Shown: positions 11,272 through 23,074 of the stretch, in pieces
How positions within the stretch are numbered: position 1 is the first letter of the stretch
Layout of the letters: every line of letters starts with the position of its first letter
Origin: Haemaphysalis longicornis
Lineage: Eukaryota; Arthropoda; Arachnida; Ixodida; Ixodidae
Direction: 5' to 3'
Assembly: GCA_013339765.2 (NCBI GenBank)
Contig: CM023454.1
Location: forward strand, 45,579,177-45,643,176
Length of the DNA: 64,000 bases
Program-made: the position numbers and the translations under genes
Notes under the pieces: model-generated
The model's database searches: none
Seen by the model: only the letters and a program-made list of their open reading frames with translations
Told to the model about the DNA's origin: nothing

Positions 11272-12464
11272 TGTCACAAAACGCCGGCCAGGCCCTCAAT
11301 TTTTTTATGCGGACGGGAGACATGACGGCTTCCCTGGCAGGGGACGGCCATTTTTCATCACGCTTTGGCACCTGAGTCACCAAGTCCACATTTCATGTCT
11401 TTGTTTCGTTCCCCGCCTGTCGTTGTCACTGCTCCGAAGATGGAACGTGGTGGGGTCGCGGCAGTTAAGCTCGCTCACTGCTATTCAGACTTCTCGGGAG
11501 GCGAGGTCAGTGCGCCAGGGGGAACCGGTTTGGTCCAGCTCGGGCTGCCTCCACGATTCCGGGAGGGAGACGCCACCATTGGGGGAGCAGCCCCGCACTC
11601 GCAGATGCGACGTGGCGGCGGAGGCCCATGGAAAGAAGGAACAAATGGGGACGGGTGAGGTGCAAATGAGCAGGATAGTGGGGTGACCGGGCGAAGTTTA
11701 TATGAGGGTGCGCTAACGGGAGCATGGGGCAGTGGACTGGACATTTTTCAACGTGCAACACGCTAGAAAGGGTCCGGGTGTGACGCGGCTTTAGCGAAGG
11801 CCGTCGGTGGGCCCCCGGCGGAACGCCCAGCGGCTCATCTTTGCGATCGAGTGCGCCTCGCAGTCGCCGGTCCCAAAGCCGACCAGACTCTGCTCCCCGG
11901 ATCCCGGAAAAACGTTAAGAGCTGCCCGTCGAAGCCGCCTCGTCCTCGCCGTGACTTTCTGTGATTGAGCATGCGGTTACCCATAGCTACGCCTAAGGTT
12001 AAGACGTATGCCTTCTCCTAGATTTCCTGTGTCACGTACATCTGTAGTACAGGCTATGTTTCTTTGTTTGTTGCCTAATGTTAAGATGTACGCCTCAATA
12101 GAAAGTGCGATCTGTATTCTCCCATTCTGTATTGGCTTTTTTTTATTTTTTTCTGTCTAGTGAACGCCGTTAGCTGCCCAGCGCACCCCCGTGCACATTG
12201 TACGGCATCCCCCACTCAGGGCCTGCGTGCACAAGTCGATGTCTGCGTAAAGGATTTTTGTCAAGTTCTGTCTGTTCTCATGTAATCTCATCTTGTTCGT
12301 GCAGTAAAAATATTTATTTAAAACGTACTCGTGCACCTCTGTGAACTCTCAGTAACTCCAGCAACTTTGGCCACGTGCACGTGGACGAGCCGGCCACCTT
12401 GCAAATATAAATAACGGTTGTTGCGCCTCGTTGTTTGCGTGAGCGGGCAAAGGGAGTTTGAGAC
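11272..12464 (+). repeat. 5' LTR of the non-coding LTR element
   Basis: Direct copy of 14560-15763. It starts TGTCACAAAACGCC and is very GC-rich in the first 700 bp. It turns T-rich after 12000 and contains TAAAAATATTTATTTAAA near 12305 before the final CTCTCAGTAAC block. The reading frames of 80-139 codons in it on both strands are not conserved between the two LTR copies and are not credible genes. Confidence 0.75.
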
Positions 12465-14559
12465 AATAATTGGCTTGCGCTGCAGTACTGCTCGGCCACG
12501 TGTCGATGTTGCTGTTGCCTCAAAGGTGCATTCGTAGCTGAGGTACCCGCGCACTTCATGCTTTTGTTCTAGTCCACAAGGCGCAGGCAAAGTTTCACAG
12601 GTTGCTCTCCATGGACCCTTTTGGGACTTCAAAGGAGTGTACTTGCTGGCATGGTGGGATAGCAAATACCACGTGAGCGCGGGTGTCAGGATGAGGATTA
12701 CGTGTACCACGGATGAACGACTAGAATCAAAAAGAAGTTATCCGACAGGGAGCTAGATTTTTGAATGGAGCAGGAATGGAGGAAAGAGCTGAGACTAGAT
12801 ATAAAGGGTGACAAGCAATTGTTCCAGCAGGAAAGGCATAGATTTGGGGAAGAATGCGAAAAGGAGCAGAGAAAATGTCCTCCATAGATTGGGCAGAGAA
12901 ACCTCAGGGATGACAGAGAGGTGGAACTGGAGGGTCAAAAAAGTTGCCATCATTGCACAGGGAAAGTTAGATGAATTGCTCTCTATGGGACTGTTGTGTG
13001 ATTTGAAGGGAGTGCTCTTGCTAGCATGGTTCCATAGCGAGATAGCACGTGAGCCCGAGTGGCGAAATGAGGATTACGAGTACTAGGGGGGGACTGACTT
13101 GCGACGAAGAGAAATTATTCAAAATGAAGCTAGATCTTTTATTCGTACGGTTGTGGAAAAGGAGCTAGGAATAGGCGCCAGGGGTGGCATGGATGTGCTC
13201 GATGGGCAAAGGCAAATTTGCTGGGAAGAATACGAAAAACAGGAGATGAAACGTTCTGTTGAGATGAAACGAAGACCGCAAAGGTAGAAGGAAGAGGCCG
13301 AACTAGTTGGTAACAGAAAGGAGATAGGGTTGGAACAGAAGGCGGAGATATGCAACCAAGAATCGTCTCAGCTGGGGATCTAGAGAAAAAAGTGTGAGGC
13401 GCCATCAATGAGCCAAAGAACGTTTGATCCAGGGCTCGAGAAAAACGCGACTGTGAGGCGAACTCAAGGAGCAAAGTCGAGTTTGAGCCTGGGCTCCGAG
13501 ATAAGACGTAGGTGCATCTAAGGTGCCGTGCAAAGTCTGAGCCAGAGGGCAAAATAGAAGACCGTAAGGGTCAGAGACGTCGTCGAGGAGAGTGGGGGGA
13601 GGCCCCGAGCTTTGGTTGGAGTGGCGAGTAGCTGATTATGTTCTGTGGTGTTCCAGCTACCCGATGTTGTGACTACCAGTTGGTACATGCGCATGAGCGA
13701 GCGATGCTCGCAACATGCAAGGGACGTGGAGGCCAGCGCTCACGGAGTCCAGACTTCCGCGGTAGAGAGATAGGGATAATGGTGAGTGGCTGTCTTTCAT
13801 GCTGCCCACGACGTCCACGTGGGGCTCAGGGGTCATGTGGGCGATTGTCGTTTTGTACCCCTCGGGGACTTCTCACACGATCCGCTGGCCGAGAAGTGCA
13901 CACTGAGCACAAGAGACCGCTTGCCAAAGCGGGAGTGCATTGAAGCGTCAAACACATGTGGCGTGTTTGGGTATGCTGTAGTTTTTTTTTCAGCGTGATG
14001 CTGCTTGCGTCCTCGAAGCACGCCAATGTAGTATCCGCGTAGGGTGAATGTTTTTGGTTTGTACAGGGATGCATTTTCGGGCGTAGTGTGCATTCTTTTT
14101 TGGGAGTAGCGCAAACGTACTTGCGTCTTCTAGGCCCGTGAAATGTGTTTTAACGGAGGATACCTTTGTTTTCTGAATTTTCTGTAAAACAAAGTGTGCG
14201 GTATTTTTGGTTCGGCGTATTTTCAGGAAGTGGCTTTATGGTGCGTCAGTGGTGAGCACCAACGGCGAACGAAAACCTGGAACAGTTGCTTGCGCGAGGT
14301 GGTGGTGCGTGAATGTGCTCAGTACAGCCGACTGAAAGTGCTGCTGTGAGACTGTGCTCGGGTCGGTTTGTATGCGTTTCAACCATGCATCGTATCTGCG
14401 TGACCACAGGAATACTGACCCTATTTACGGGCCCTTTTGTTTCTTTTTATCATTTCCTGTTTAGTGTGTCGGCCTGTTCAGAGTGGCGGGCAGGACTCAT
14501 GGCCTGTCAGTTCGTGTAAGTCCTAAAATTCTGGTAGAATATTCCTTAGGGGGGAGCAG
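12465..14559 (+). other. internal region of the LTR element
   Basis: This is 2.1 kb without retroviral-type domains. Two segments repeat at a spacing of about 375 bp: 12593-12705 and 12966-13082, sharing TTGCTCTC.ATGG, TT.AAGG.AGTG, GCTAGCATGG-like and GAGGATTACG blocks. A Lys/Arg/Glu-rich frame of 92 codons (12808-13086) spans the second copy and another of 62 codons follows at 13099-13287; their charged composition recalls a Gag-type protein, but no motif proves it. Sequence from 13400 to 14540 shows nothing recognisable. Confidence 0.45.
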
Positions 14560-15763
14560 TGTGACAAACAGCCGCCCAGGCCCTCAAGTATTTTTTCGGT
14601 CGAGCAACATGACGGATTCCTCAGCAGGGAACGGCCATTTTTGAACGCGCTTGGTCCTCTGAATCACCAAGTTCACTGTTCCCGCGTTTGTTTTTTCCCC
14701 TGCCTTTCGTTGTCTCTGCTATTAAGAGGGCACGTACCGGGGTCACGGCAGTTGAGCTCGCTCGTGGCTAATTGGATTTCCCGGGAGGGTGAGGTGGGTG
14801 CGACAAGGGGAACCAGTTTCATCCAGCTCGGGCTGCTCCCGCGAAACCGGGAAGGCGATGTCACCATTGGGGAGCAGCCCCACTGTCACCGATGCGGCGT
14901 TGAGCCGGGGGCCGATAGAAATAATGAACGAATAGGGATCGTGGACGTGGAAATGTGCAGGATAGACAAGAAGAGAGCAAAGGTATTTTAACGGTGTGCG
15001 AGAAGGAGCTAGGGGCAGTCGACTGAAAATTTTTCGACATGCAAGAGACTGGGAAGGGTCCGGGTGTGACGCGGCTTCAGCGAAGTCCGTTGGTAGGCTC
15101 ATGGTGGAACGAACAGTGCCTCATCTACGGGATCGAGTTCGCCTCGTCATCGCGGGTCCTTAGGCCGACCAGACTCCGCACCTCGGATCCCAAAAAAACG
15201 TAAGCAGATGCCCTGCGAAGCCAAATTGACTTCGCCATGTCTTTTCATCATTGAGCTCGCGGTTACCATAGCCACGCAAAGGGTAAGATATATGCGTCCT
15301 GCTAGTTTTTCCTGGGTAGCGTAGATCTGTCGTACCTGCTATGTTTTTTTTGTTGTTGTTGCCTTGGATTAAGATGTAAGCCTCCCAGATAGTGTCTGTA
15401 TTCTCCCATTGTGTGTAGGGTTTTATAGTTGTTGCGCGTACAGTTGACGCCGTGCGTTTGTCTCCCAGCGCGGTCGTGTGCACATTGTTGGGCATCCCCC
15501 AATAATTGCCTGCGCGCACAAAGTCGGCGTCCGCATGAAAAGTTTCTTCTTTCTTTTTTTGTAAAGCGCTGTCTGTCCCCATGTAATCTTTGTTAACGAA
15601 GAAAACTATTCAGTTTAAAATGTTCTCCTGCATCCCTGTAAACTCTCAGTAACACCAGCGAATTTGGCACACGTGCACATGAACGAACCTGGCCGCCTGC
15701 AATTAAAAATAACTGTTGTCGCACCTCGTTCTTTCCGAGCGTGGGCAAAGGAGTGTTTTGACA
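14560..15763 (+). repeat. 3' LTR of the non-coding LTR element
   Basis: Second copy of the 1.2-kb LTR, preceded by a polypurine tract at 14547-14559. It diverges from the 5' copy by many substitutions and small gaps, so the insertion is not recent. Its end is placed at the last shared CA (15763); similarity may continue a few bases. Confidence 0.75.
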
Positions 15764-16340
15764 GTGGTTGACAGAGCTCGAAGCAAATGCCGGCGAAAAT
15801 ATTTCCTGGAAGAAAAACGTCCTGGATTCGCCACCTACTTCGTCAATTCAGGATGGGGTTATGCTTCTCCTCGCCGTATATTTCATCTGAAACGTTTTGA
15901 TACACCTATGTGTTGGAAACTTTTCAAGATTTCTGCAGCTTTTGAGAAGAATCAGGCAGCTATATTATTATTATATAAAATAATAATAATTTTATATTAA
16001 TGTTTATTTCTTCCTTGTAGATACAGACAGGGGAAATTGCAGAAAAAAGTGGTTTCAAGCAGCTTGACGAAGTCGCAGCTCCCTTAATTCACAGCAGTTA
16101 CAGAGCGCAAAGAAAGAAACAAAGTTGCAATCGAGATACATTTGTGAAAGAGGAACTGATTGACTCATTGAACAAACATACAATAAACGTTGACTTATAT
16201 ACATCCGGAGTGTAATTTTGACATGTGTATAGTACCACAAAGATAAATCAACAATAACACATTTTTTCATATATACTACGTAATTCACGAAGTGAGCATG
16301 TAGACAAATTGAAACTGAGAATAACGTATTTATATAAATA
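15764..16340. other. unassigned stretch
   Basis: It includes a 60-bp ATTATTATATAAAATAATAATAAT-type AT patch at about 15960-16000. No coding motif was recognised. Confidence 0.4.
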
Positions 16341-16349
16341 GATAGAAAA

Positions 16350-18150
16350 CTGTGTTATACAAGTGCTTTTCCGGAGTTTGTTTATGCCGTAGACACAATC
16401 AATTGTTCTCTTTGCCTAGTGAGGAGTAAACAGGTTTTTTGACATAGGTCAGCAAGATTTCGGATGTATATTGCTCCTAGATGTTTCTATTTACCTTGAG
16501 CTCTGAGACCATATTCGTATAGCTGCCAGTTGTTGATCACACCATCCTGAAGAAAAAGAGCAGAACTTGGTGATATGTAGGGGACATAAAAATAGGCTTC
16601 AAAAACTTTTTGTAAAAGGAAAAGGCGAATCAGACAAGAACTTGTAGCTGTGCCCCACACTAAATGGCTGTAATAAAGAAGGCAACAAAAAAGAGTGTTG
16701 TAAAGCAACAGTTTTGTACATTTTGGAAGATATCCAACACATCCAACAACACAGGTTATGTGAGCTAGTTTTGTTATCACATTGTTCACAAGATTTTCCC
16801 AGGTCATAGAGGCACAAAAGACGACACCAAGGAACCTATAAGCTATCTACAATTTCTATCGGTCGCGAATTCAGACTAATACCATCGTGAACCGGAAGTT
16901 GTTTGTTTAGAGGAAGAAATATCACAGCCTTGGTTTTGTTTCCATTTATGCGAATATAGTTTGCCTGAGACCATTTCTCCAACAATTTTATTGAGAAATT
17001 GCATGTGAGCATTAGTTAATTTAGGTTTTTATCTAAAAAGAAAAGATCCTGGTGTCATCAGCATAGATTACTGATTTTGTGGAGGAACTAATAATTATTA
17101 AATCGTAATTTAGATATTACACAATAGAGGGCCGAGTATGCTCTCTTGTGGAGTGCCCGATAGAAGTGGTCTGACATTAGAAAACGCATTTTCTATAAAA
17201 ACTACCTGTTGTCTGTTATAAAGGTATCATTTGACAATCAGTGCGGCATGCCCACGTATACCGAATTTTTCTGGTTTCATTATAGGTAAGTCGTAGTATA
17301 TCATGCCGAAAGCTTTTGAATAATCTTTGAAAACACCTATAACGACATTCTTATTTTTGAATCGCGTAAGAATATACTGTTTTTGCTCGAAGAGAATTTT
17401 GTCGATTTAGTTTTACAGAACTAATTTCGGATAAGCAGGGTATGCTTGGTAATAAATTTTGATATTTGGGAGTGCAAGAGTTTTTCAAATGGTTTTAAAA
17501 AAGTAGGAAGAATCGACACAGGCCTATAGTTTCGAAATTATTGCCGTCGCCTTTCTTTAATAGTTGCTTGTGTCATTTAGGTCGCAGTCTGTTGAAAGTC
17601 TTGAACGAGACAGGTATAATTAGGGGTTAAATAATGGATGCAAGCTGAGCTCTGCCTTGAACGACTTCAAGTAGTTAGGCATTATTGAAGTTTTAAATGA
17701 TTGACGGATCCAACAGCCATACCAATTACAACCGAAGTGTTATGCCGTCCTTGTCGATTTCTGGTCATTAGCACAAAGTGGATGATCCTGAATTTGGAGT
17801 TATGGCGTTAATATAGGTACTGACACTCCTCTGTGGTTTATAATATTTATGTGCAATTCCTCAGACAATTTTTCACATCAGTCCTGCAACTGATGGGAGC
17901 AAACATGATAGTATATACTGGTCATTAGGCGGCGGGTTTTATTGATAACATTCGTAATGTGATCTGACATCCAAGCACATCAAGGATTGCAAATGCACCT
18001 AATTGTTTTAACAAGTTTTTGACTTGAACAAAGTTTAATTTTGGGCATGGGACAAGCACTGGTTTTGTCATAAGTACATTCACTGCCTTTTATAACTCAG
18101 AGATGCGAATTTTACGTCATGCAAAATGTTTCGGCCCGAATAATGGCACG
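16350..18150 (-). pseudogene. Jockey/CR1-like LINE reverse transcriptase remnant
   Basis: Read on the minus strand, a LINE reverse transcriptase is recognisable in pieces. Near 17560-17500 is a LLKKGDGNNFE block (family form LFKKGD..nFxNYRPVS). Near 17320-17290 is VFKDYSKAFGMI (motif A, form VFxDySKAFDxI, with the aspartate changed to Gly). At 17190-17120 is SNVRPLLSGTPQESILGPLL (motif B). Near 17070 is YADDT in another frame (motif C). The C-terminal part is the 106-codon frame 16807-16487, with LTWENLVNN-like, KLLLYNTLFC.LLYYSHLVWG and LLLQK blocks. Many stops and frameshifts make it dead. It is 5'-truncated or unrecognisable beyond about 18150. Two further fragments of similar type lie at 32.1-33.0 and 41.5-42.9 kb. 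Confidence 0.8.
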
Positions 18151-18151
18151 T

Positions 18152-18779
18152 TTGTACGGTAAAATTTGTCACTTGTATCTATCAAGTTTGGCTTTATTTA
18201 TTTAGGATGCATTCATTACTCTTGATTGACATTGAATGTATGGTTACAAGTTTCCTTTCTAAATTTAGGTATGTAACATGTCCCTAGCAATCTCGTGAGT
18301 GAGCTGTAAAGAGACAGACGATTGCGGCTAAGATTATTTTTTCGATGTGTACTCTCAATGAACTACAAATTGTCTTGACAAGTAGCGTTTATTGAGAGAA
18401 ACCTTTTGGAAGCTGCTTATAAAACTTTTGGCTAAATTAACATTGTGAATATACCTACTCCTTTTGTTTGGTGATCTTAGGGTATTCGATGCTGTTTTTA
18501 TTGAACGTTATTGCCACGTGCTTTTGGCCGGCTTTTTCTGCGAGTGTTGTACCGTTAATATCGGCTGGTAGCCTTTTTTCTGAATACACTCTTGCACTAC
18601 ATTCCCACATATGTTGTGATCATCGGACTCTATTGGGCTTGTTTTTGCCTTTTTCTACAAATGATTGGTTCTAATTTGTCGAAACAGGGATAAAAAACAT
18701 GTCTCTATTGCTGCAATGGGTACTTACGAGCATTAGTTACGTTATTTCTTGCGCAGAGGAAGAATATTTTTTATGTTTT
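18152..18779. other. unassigned stretch
   Basis: T-rich DNA with short frames only (68 codons at 18468-18674). It may contain upstream LINE sequence too decayed to read. Confidence 0.35.
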
Positions 18780-19361
18780 AAATGCGAATGTATTTCTTAG
18801 TCGGGGGTTGTCGCGCTCCGTCGGCGTGCGCTTGCATTCCTCCAGCGCGAGGGCACTAAGCGCGCGCCTCGTAGTTCTGCCTTCGTCGTCGTCGTCGTCG
18901 TCGTCGTAAATGCGAATGCATTTCTTAGTCGGGGGTTGTCGTGCTCCGTCGGCGTGCGCCCGTAGGTGTTATCTCTCCGCGCTCCTCCTCGCCCCTAGCA
19001 ACAGCTGTGGCGCGCCTAGCAACCGGAGCAGGTGGTTGCTCGGGCGGGAATAGCAGAGGGCAGGGGGAGAGGAGGAGCGCGCTCGGGCGTGTGAGGGCGC
19101 TCGCATTGCGGAGCTCGGGCAGAGTAGCGGAGAATGAGTGGAGAGGAGGAGCGCGCTCGGGCGTCTCGCATCGCGGAGCTGGGCGGGAGAGAAAGCTCGC
19201 GCGCGGAGCGGGCGTGTTGCGCGGGTCTCTCTCTCCTCTCCGTGTACCCTCTCTCCGTTCGCTCCGCTCGGAAAATGTCTATAAATGCAGTGGAGCGCAC
19301 GCCTCTCTCCGTTACTGCTTGCCGCAGCGCACTCATCGGTGCACCCAATGCATTCGCATTT
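18780..19361. mobile_element. GC-rich element with AAATGCGAATGCAT inverted ends
   Basis: AAATGCGAATGCAT at 18908-18921 is matched by its exact reverse complement at 19348-19361. The first 52 bp after the left end are also present, nearly identical, at 18780-18835, and a (TCG)n run separates the two copies. The enclosed 440 bp are very GC-rich in an AT-rich neighbourhood and contain a partly repeated GGAGAGGAGGAGCGCGCTCGGGCG-type unit at about 19064 and 19140. A TATAAATGCAGTGG box follows at 19280. The layout suggests a small non-autonomous DNA element. A CpG-rich promoter is the alternative. The 203-codon frame across it (18941-19552) has no known domain. Confidence 0.5.
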
Positions 19362-22144
19362 CCGCACGATCACCTTCGGGGAGGTGGGGGGAGTTTTTTT
19401 CATACCGCATTTTGAAGTCCGTTCTGGGCAGTTGTACTAGAATATTTGCTAACACACTTGTACCTAAAGCAATGTTTGTTCATCAATCTTTCTGCATAGA
19501 GGAAAATATGTGGAATTGCTACTTACAGCCAAGCAATATTGAGTTGGCTTGAAATATTGTAGGCTGGTCCTTTTTCGTAAAATTTGAGGTAAACAGGTAT
19601 TCTTAGGTCAAGTATACGAAATACTTCTATTCTCAGAATTGATTTTTTTCGATGAGCCCTGTTTAAGGGATAATGATTTCTTTCCAAAAATATTGTATAC
19701 CATCTACAGTGAAAGCTTTTTATTCCACTCAAGTTAATACGGAGAATAAGTTAATTCATCCTCCCAGCGTGGTCTCTACAACTACATACAAGAGTCGCAA
19801 TAACGCAACTTTTTTTTAATTTGAAAAAAAAAACCTAACGCGCAAGAGTTATTTTCACGTAGCATCGCCACCTGCGAGCTCGACCAGTCGATTAACAGAG
19901 AGCAGAAAAAAAATTTCCAAGAGCAAAGATAATGCATAGCTGAAAAAAAAAAGAAATGCTGCAGGGTCCAACCGCATGGTTATCGGCATCCTTTATTATG
20001 GGCAGATGTATAGGATAAATGGTGTAAAAGGCCGCCTAATACAAATAGTGAAGCTATCGGTAGTGGTGACGATTGTGACCACCTGCCCCCCTTTCCCCCC
20101 TTACTGTAACGCACACCGAAACGAGCCGCAGAAGCCTTCTCCGTGTGGAGGACTTTTGTGAGCACATCTAGCATGATGGTGTACACACAGCAACTGGCAA
20201 TATTAGAGTTGTTGCCGACCAAATTCGCCACGAAAAACGAAGGAGGTTACAAATTTCATGAGCAAATATGGGCCTCTCATGCATAGGAAAAATGTAGCAT
20301 TTTTGTGGTTGATTGGATATTCCGACAATCGAACATTACGGACATTTTTGGCGATCCCATAAGTGTCGCGTTAACGAACTTTAGGTGTATCTTGTATTGT
20401 TTAGATACGAGATTCGACACGTGAAGCTTAAGTCTTTCGTGTACTACTCCATTTTTTTCGACAAATTTCGGTATTCAACAGTGCTGTGATATGGAAATCT
20501 TGGCAACTGTCACAGAAAATTTTCTAACGGCGATTACTGGTTTGATTTGTTAATATCACTTCATGTTCCATTTCATGGTTATTTTAAAGCAGTGCTTGAT
20601 GTTCTCTTCGAAACCTAAGCATCTACCAACTTGATATAATTCTTCCGTTTGCACCCACAAGAAAATTCAAACATTTTAGAAGTGGGGTTCAATATATAGC
20701 ATCCAAACGTTTAAAAATCGCTTTCCTGTATAAAAAGCCCTTTTTGAAGATAATCAGAATGGGCACCAGAAAAATTCATAACCATTTTACGTGAATCAGT
20801 GTTCCAAGTAATAAAACTACCTTGTTATTCACAGCAATGTTCCGTGTACTTCTATTTGAAACGCCGATACGCATAATTTAGTGGAAGTAACACGCGAGGC
20901 AGTGTTCAAGATACTTTTTGAAAACAAGTGTACACTGCTCGATATATATAACAGCAACTGCATACAAACGCCTTTAGGTATCCGGGGATTTTATGTGAAC
21001 CCGGAATAGGAGTGTTGAATGGTTCAAATCATTATACCTTGACAGTAAGGCTCACAACATCACAGATAAATCAGATACCAGGATAGTCATGTTGCAGTTC
21101 TTTGAGAACAACCGGATAAGCAGCTATAAAGGAAGTATCATCATTGTAATATAGAGAAAAGGTGTCACCCTAATTACGAATATAGCCCACGAAACCCTAT
21201 GATAATTAATTTCTTGCATCGCTCTGAGGCAAGGGTAAACATAATTTCTTCATTAAAAGTGCAGGCTGCCCTTGGCAACATCCCTCGCTCTGGTTTTCTT
21301 CCACGAAAGTTTTAACCTTTTTTCATGCACCTAGAAAGGCTGGAACATTGTTTCTTCTGAGCAAACCTAAAACTAGCGGCATCATGAAGACCAAAATTTC
21401 CTTCTCACAGCTTTCAATGAACAAACTAATTTTTTAACATCACAAGCACCACAGTTTGATTTGTTTCTGCAGACAGCGGATAACCCTACAGTTTATACAT
21501 ACTTCCACACTCACTTTTTAGCATCACGTGCCACATAGTTTATTTAGTTTTCGCGGACAGCAGATACCGATATATTTTTGTATACTTCCACACAAACTGT
21601 TACTTACAACCAACCTGCTCGAGCCTCGAACAGAAAAGCACCCTCACGAAAATTATAAGATAAATTTTTCTATTAAATATCAAATTTTTCTTTGAGTAAT
21701 CTCGGTGACGGTGTTGGCAACATCGCGGACCCCGAGCCCCCAACCTATGTTGTAACGAACCATGAAGATGTGTTGAAAGGTGGAGGGGAAGAAATCACAA
21801 ACGGTGAACGTTGTAACTTTGTTAAGCTGAGGAGTTTCGGCACCCTATCTGTTGACCAGTGAGGCAGCTGCAGAAAAAAGTCAGAAGAAAGGCTGCGGAA
21901 GAAAGTTTCCCCGGGACCTTCTGTTTACTATATCTAATGGTATATTCTAGATCCCCCTCAAAACATGTTCGGTGCCTAAAACGAGCCCTCTCCGAAGTAT
22001 ATCTTCTTTCATTGCGCACCTTAGGCTTGTTTGAACCTGAAATTCATCTTTGATTTCTTGTTATGGAATCTCGGGACAAAGCCCACTCTCTCTTGCAAAA
22101 AAATAACAGTTCTCGATTACAAAATATCGTGAAGGTATAATTCG
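19362..22144. other. 2.8 kb with no recognised gene
   Basis: AT-rich sequence with A- and T-runs (19808-19840, 19905-19955) and frames under 85 codons. No LTR pair, tRNA-like box or transposon motif was found on either strand. Confidence 0.4.
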
Positions 22145-22443
22145 AACATCATACAAGTCTTAAAACCAAGGACGGGTGAGGTCCTTATCGAAGTGAACAA
22201 GAAGCAGCCCACACAGCTTCTAGATAATGCTGGAATGGTTGATCTGGATATGCGGTTCACACCCCACCGAAGCCTCAACAGCTCTCAGGGCATGATGATT
22301 GAGCAAGATCTATTGAACGAAAGAGATGCGAATCTTCTTGAGGTTATGAAGGATGAGGGCGTCTCGGCCGTGAGACGCATCGGCATCCGCAGATACAAAA
22401 AGCGAATTCATTCCCATCACATCATCCTGATCTTTGACCACTG
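22145..22443 (+). pseudogene. LINE ORF1 (nucleic-acid-binding) fragment
   Basis: About 98 codons are open from roughly 22148 to the stop at 22442. The frame reads LKPRTGEVLIEVNKKQ, then TPHRSLNSSQG, DLLNERDANLLEVMKDEGV, VRRIGIRRYKK and finally a HIILIFD block. In chelicerate LINE ORF1 proteins the same order (LIEV, then PHRxLNSSrGv, then L..MsDaDll..mkdqGV..VRRi.iRr, then h.ilTFd) precedes a zinc-knuckle domain. Here the sequence stops at the LTFD position, so the CCHC knuckles are lost. There is no frameshift within the 98 codons, which is unusually clean for this window. Confidence 0.75.
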
Positions 22444-22832
22444 AGTACTTCGACAATAGTGCCACAAACCATGTATGGGTTTGTTTATTAATTGTTTGTT
22501 TTTACTGCCCGGCCACGCCAGGCTCTGTTATCTGAGTCGCAAACCAAACGCATCTTCCGTATTTATTTTTATGTCGCATGGGCTGTCTCATTCGGATAAG
22601 TAGACTGTTTCGCCCTAACGTCTCTAGCCCACAATTATCTTCTCTGATGTACGACGATCTGAATGTAAATGGGTACCAGAAACACTCGCTCCGAAAGAAA
22701 AAAGCCTGCAGAGCAGATGCCACTGCATTGGTATCGCCGACCGGCGCTTGTACACGCCTGTTTGTTGGCTGCTGCATCGCCGCCTTTGTATTCTTCAAGT
22801 TGTTAGGGGAGCACAAATTTGCTTCAATAAAC
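22444..22832. other. unassigned stretch ending in an AATAAA signal
   Basis: Overlapping frames of 89-113 codons on both strands carry no known motif. It ends with CTTCAATAAACTTTTCCTTC, an AATAAA polyadenylation-type signal just upstream of the SINE insertion. This may be the 3' end of a transcript or of an LTR. Confidence 0.35.
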
Positions 22833-22843
22833 TTTTCCTTCAA

Positions 22844-23047
22844 TTGATTGATGAGGCGCGCCGTAGTGGAGGGCTCCGGAATATTTTGACCACCCGGGGA
22901 TATTTACGTGCGCCGAAATCTCGAACACACGGCCATTTTTGCTTTTCGCCTCCATCAGAAAAGCGGCCGCCGCGGCCGGGAATCAATTCCGCGACATCGT
23001 GCTCAGCAGCACAACACCTTAGCCACTTTGCCACCGTGGCGGGTGGT
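22844..23047 (-). mobile_element. tRNA-derived SINE, copy 1
   Basis: On the minus strand the element begins CCACGGTGGCAAAGTGGCTAAGGTG (an A-box-like TGGCTAAGGTG) and continues to GATGTCGCGGAATTGATTCCCGGC (a B-box, GGTTCGATTCC in the sister copy). A shared body follows (GCGGCCGCTTTTCTGATGGAGGCG, then CTCCACTACGGCGCGCC) and a short TCAATCAATT tail. Flanks TTTTCCTTCAA (22833-22843) and TTTTCTTTCAA (23048-23058) are a probable target duplication with one mismatch. A second copy is at 26124-26335. Tick tRNA-derived SINEs are known; I do not assign a family name. Confidence 0.85.
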
Positions 23048-23074
23048 TTTTCTTTCAAGACAACTGCTTCGTCT

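Larger units (their letters stand above)
11272..15763 (+). mobile_element. two-LTR element with 1.2-kb LTRs and no gag-pol
   Basis: Positions 11272-12464 and 14560-15763 are two direct copies about 1.2 kb long that align from TGTsACAAA through ATGACGG, GGAACCG, GGGTCCGGGTGTGACGCGGCTT, GACCAGACTC, TGTATTCTCCCATT and CTCTCAGTAAC to GGGCAAAG. A purine-rich tract (AGGGGGGAGCAG, 14547-14559) lies just before the second copy, as expected of the plus-strand primer of a 3' LTR. The 2.1 kb between them carries no protease, reverse transcriptase or integrase motif and contains an internal duplication. The picture is that of a non-autonomous LTR element mobilised in trans, or of a badly decayed one. A clean target duplication was not found, and the outer ends may be off by about 10 bp. 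Confidence 0.7.

Noticed and set aside
11267..11686. 139-codon plus frame in the 5' LTR (and the 116-codon frame at 14641-14991)
   Set aside because: They lie at equivalent places of the two LTR copies but in different phases with different stops, so they are not a conserved protein.
12366..12384. CCACGTGCACGTGG palindrome as a regulatory site
   Set aside because: It lies within the LTR; the second LTR copy has ACACGTGCACATG at the same place, so the symmetry is not conserved.
18941..19552. 203-codon plus-strand open frame in the GC-rich block
   Set aside because: High GC removes stop codons on all frames here; frames on the opposite strand are equally long (144 and 110 codons), composition is Arg/Ser/Ala-rich and no domain is visible.
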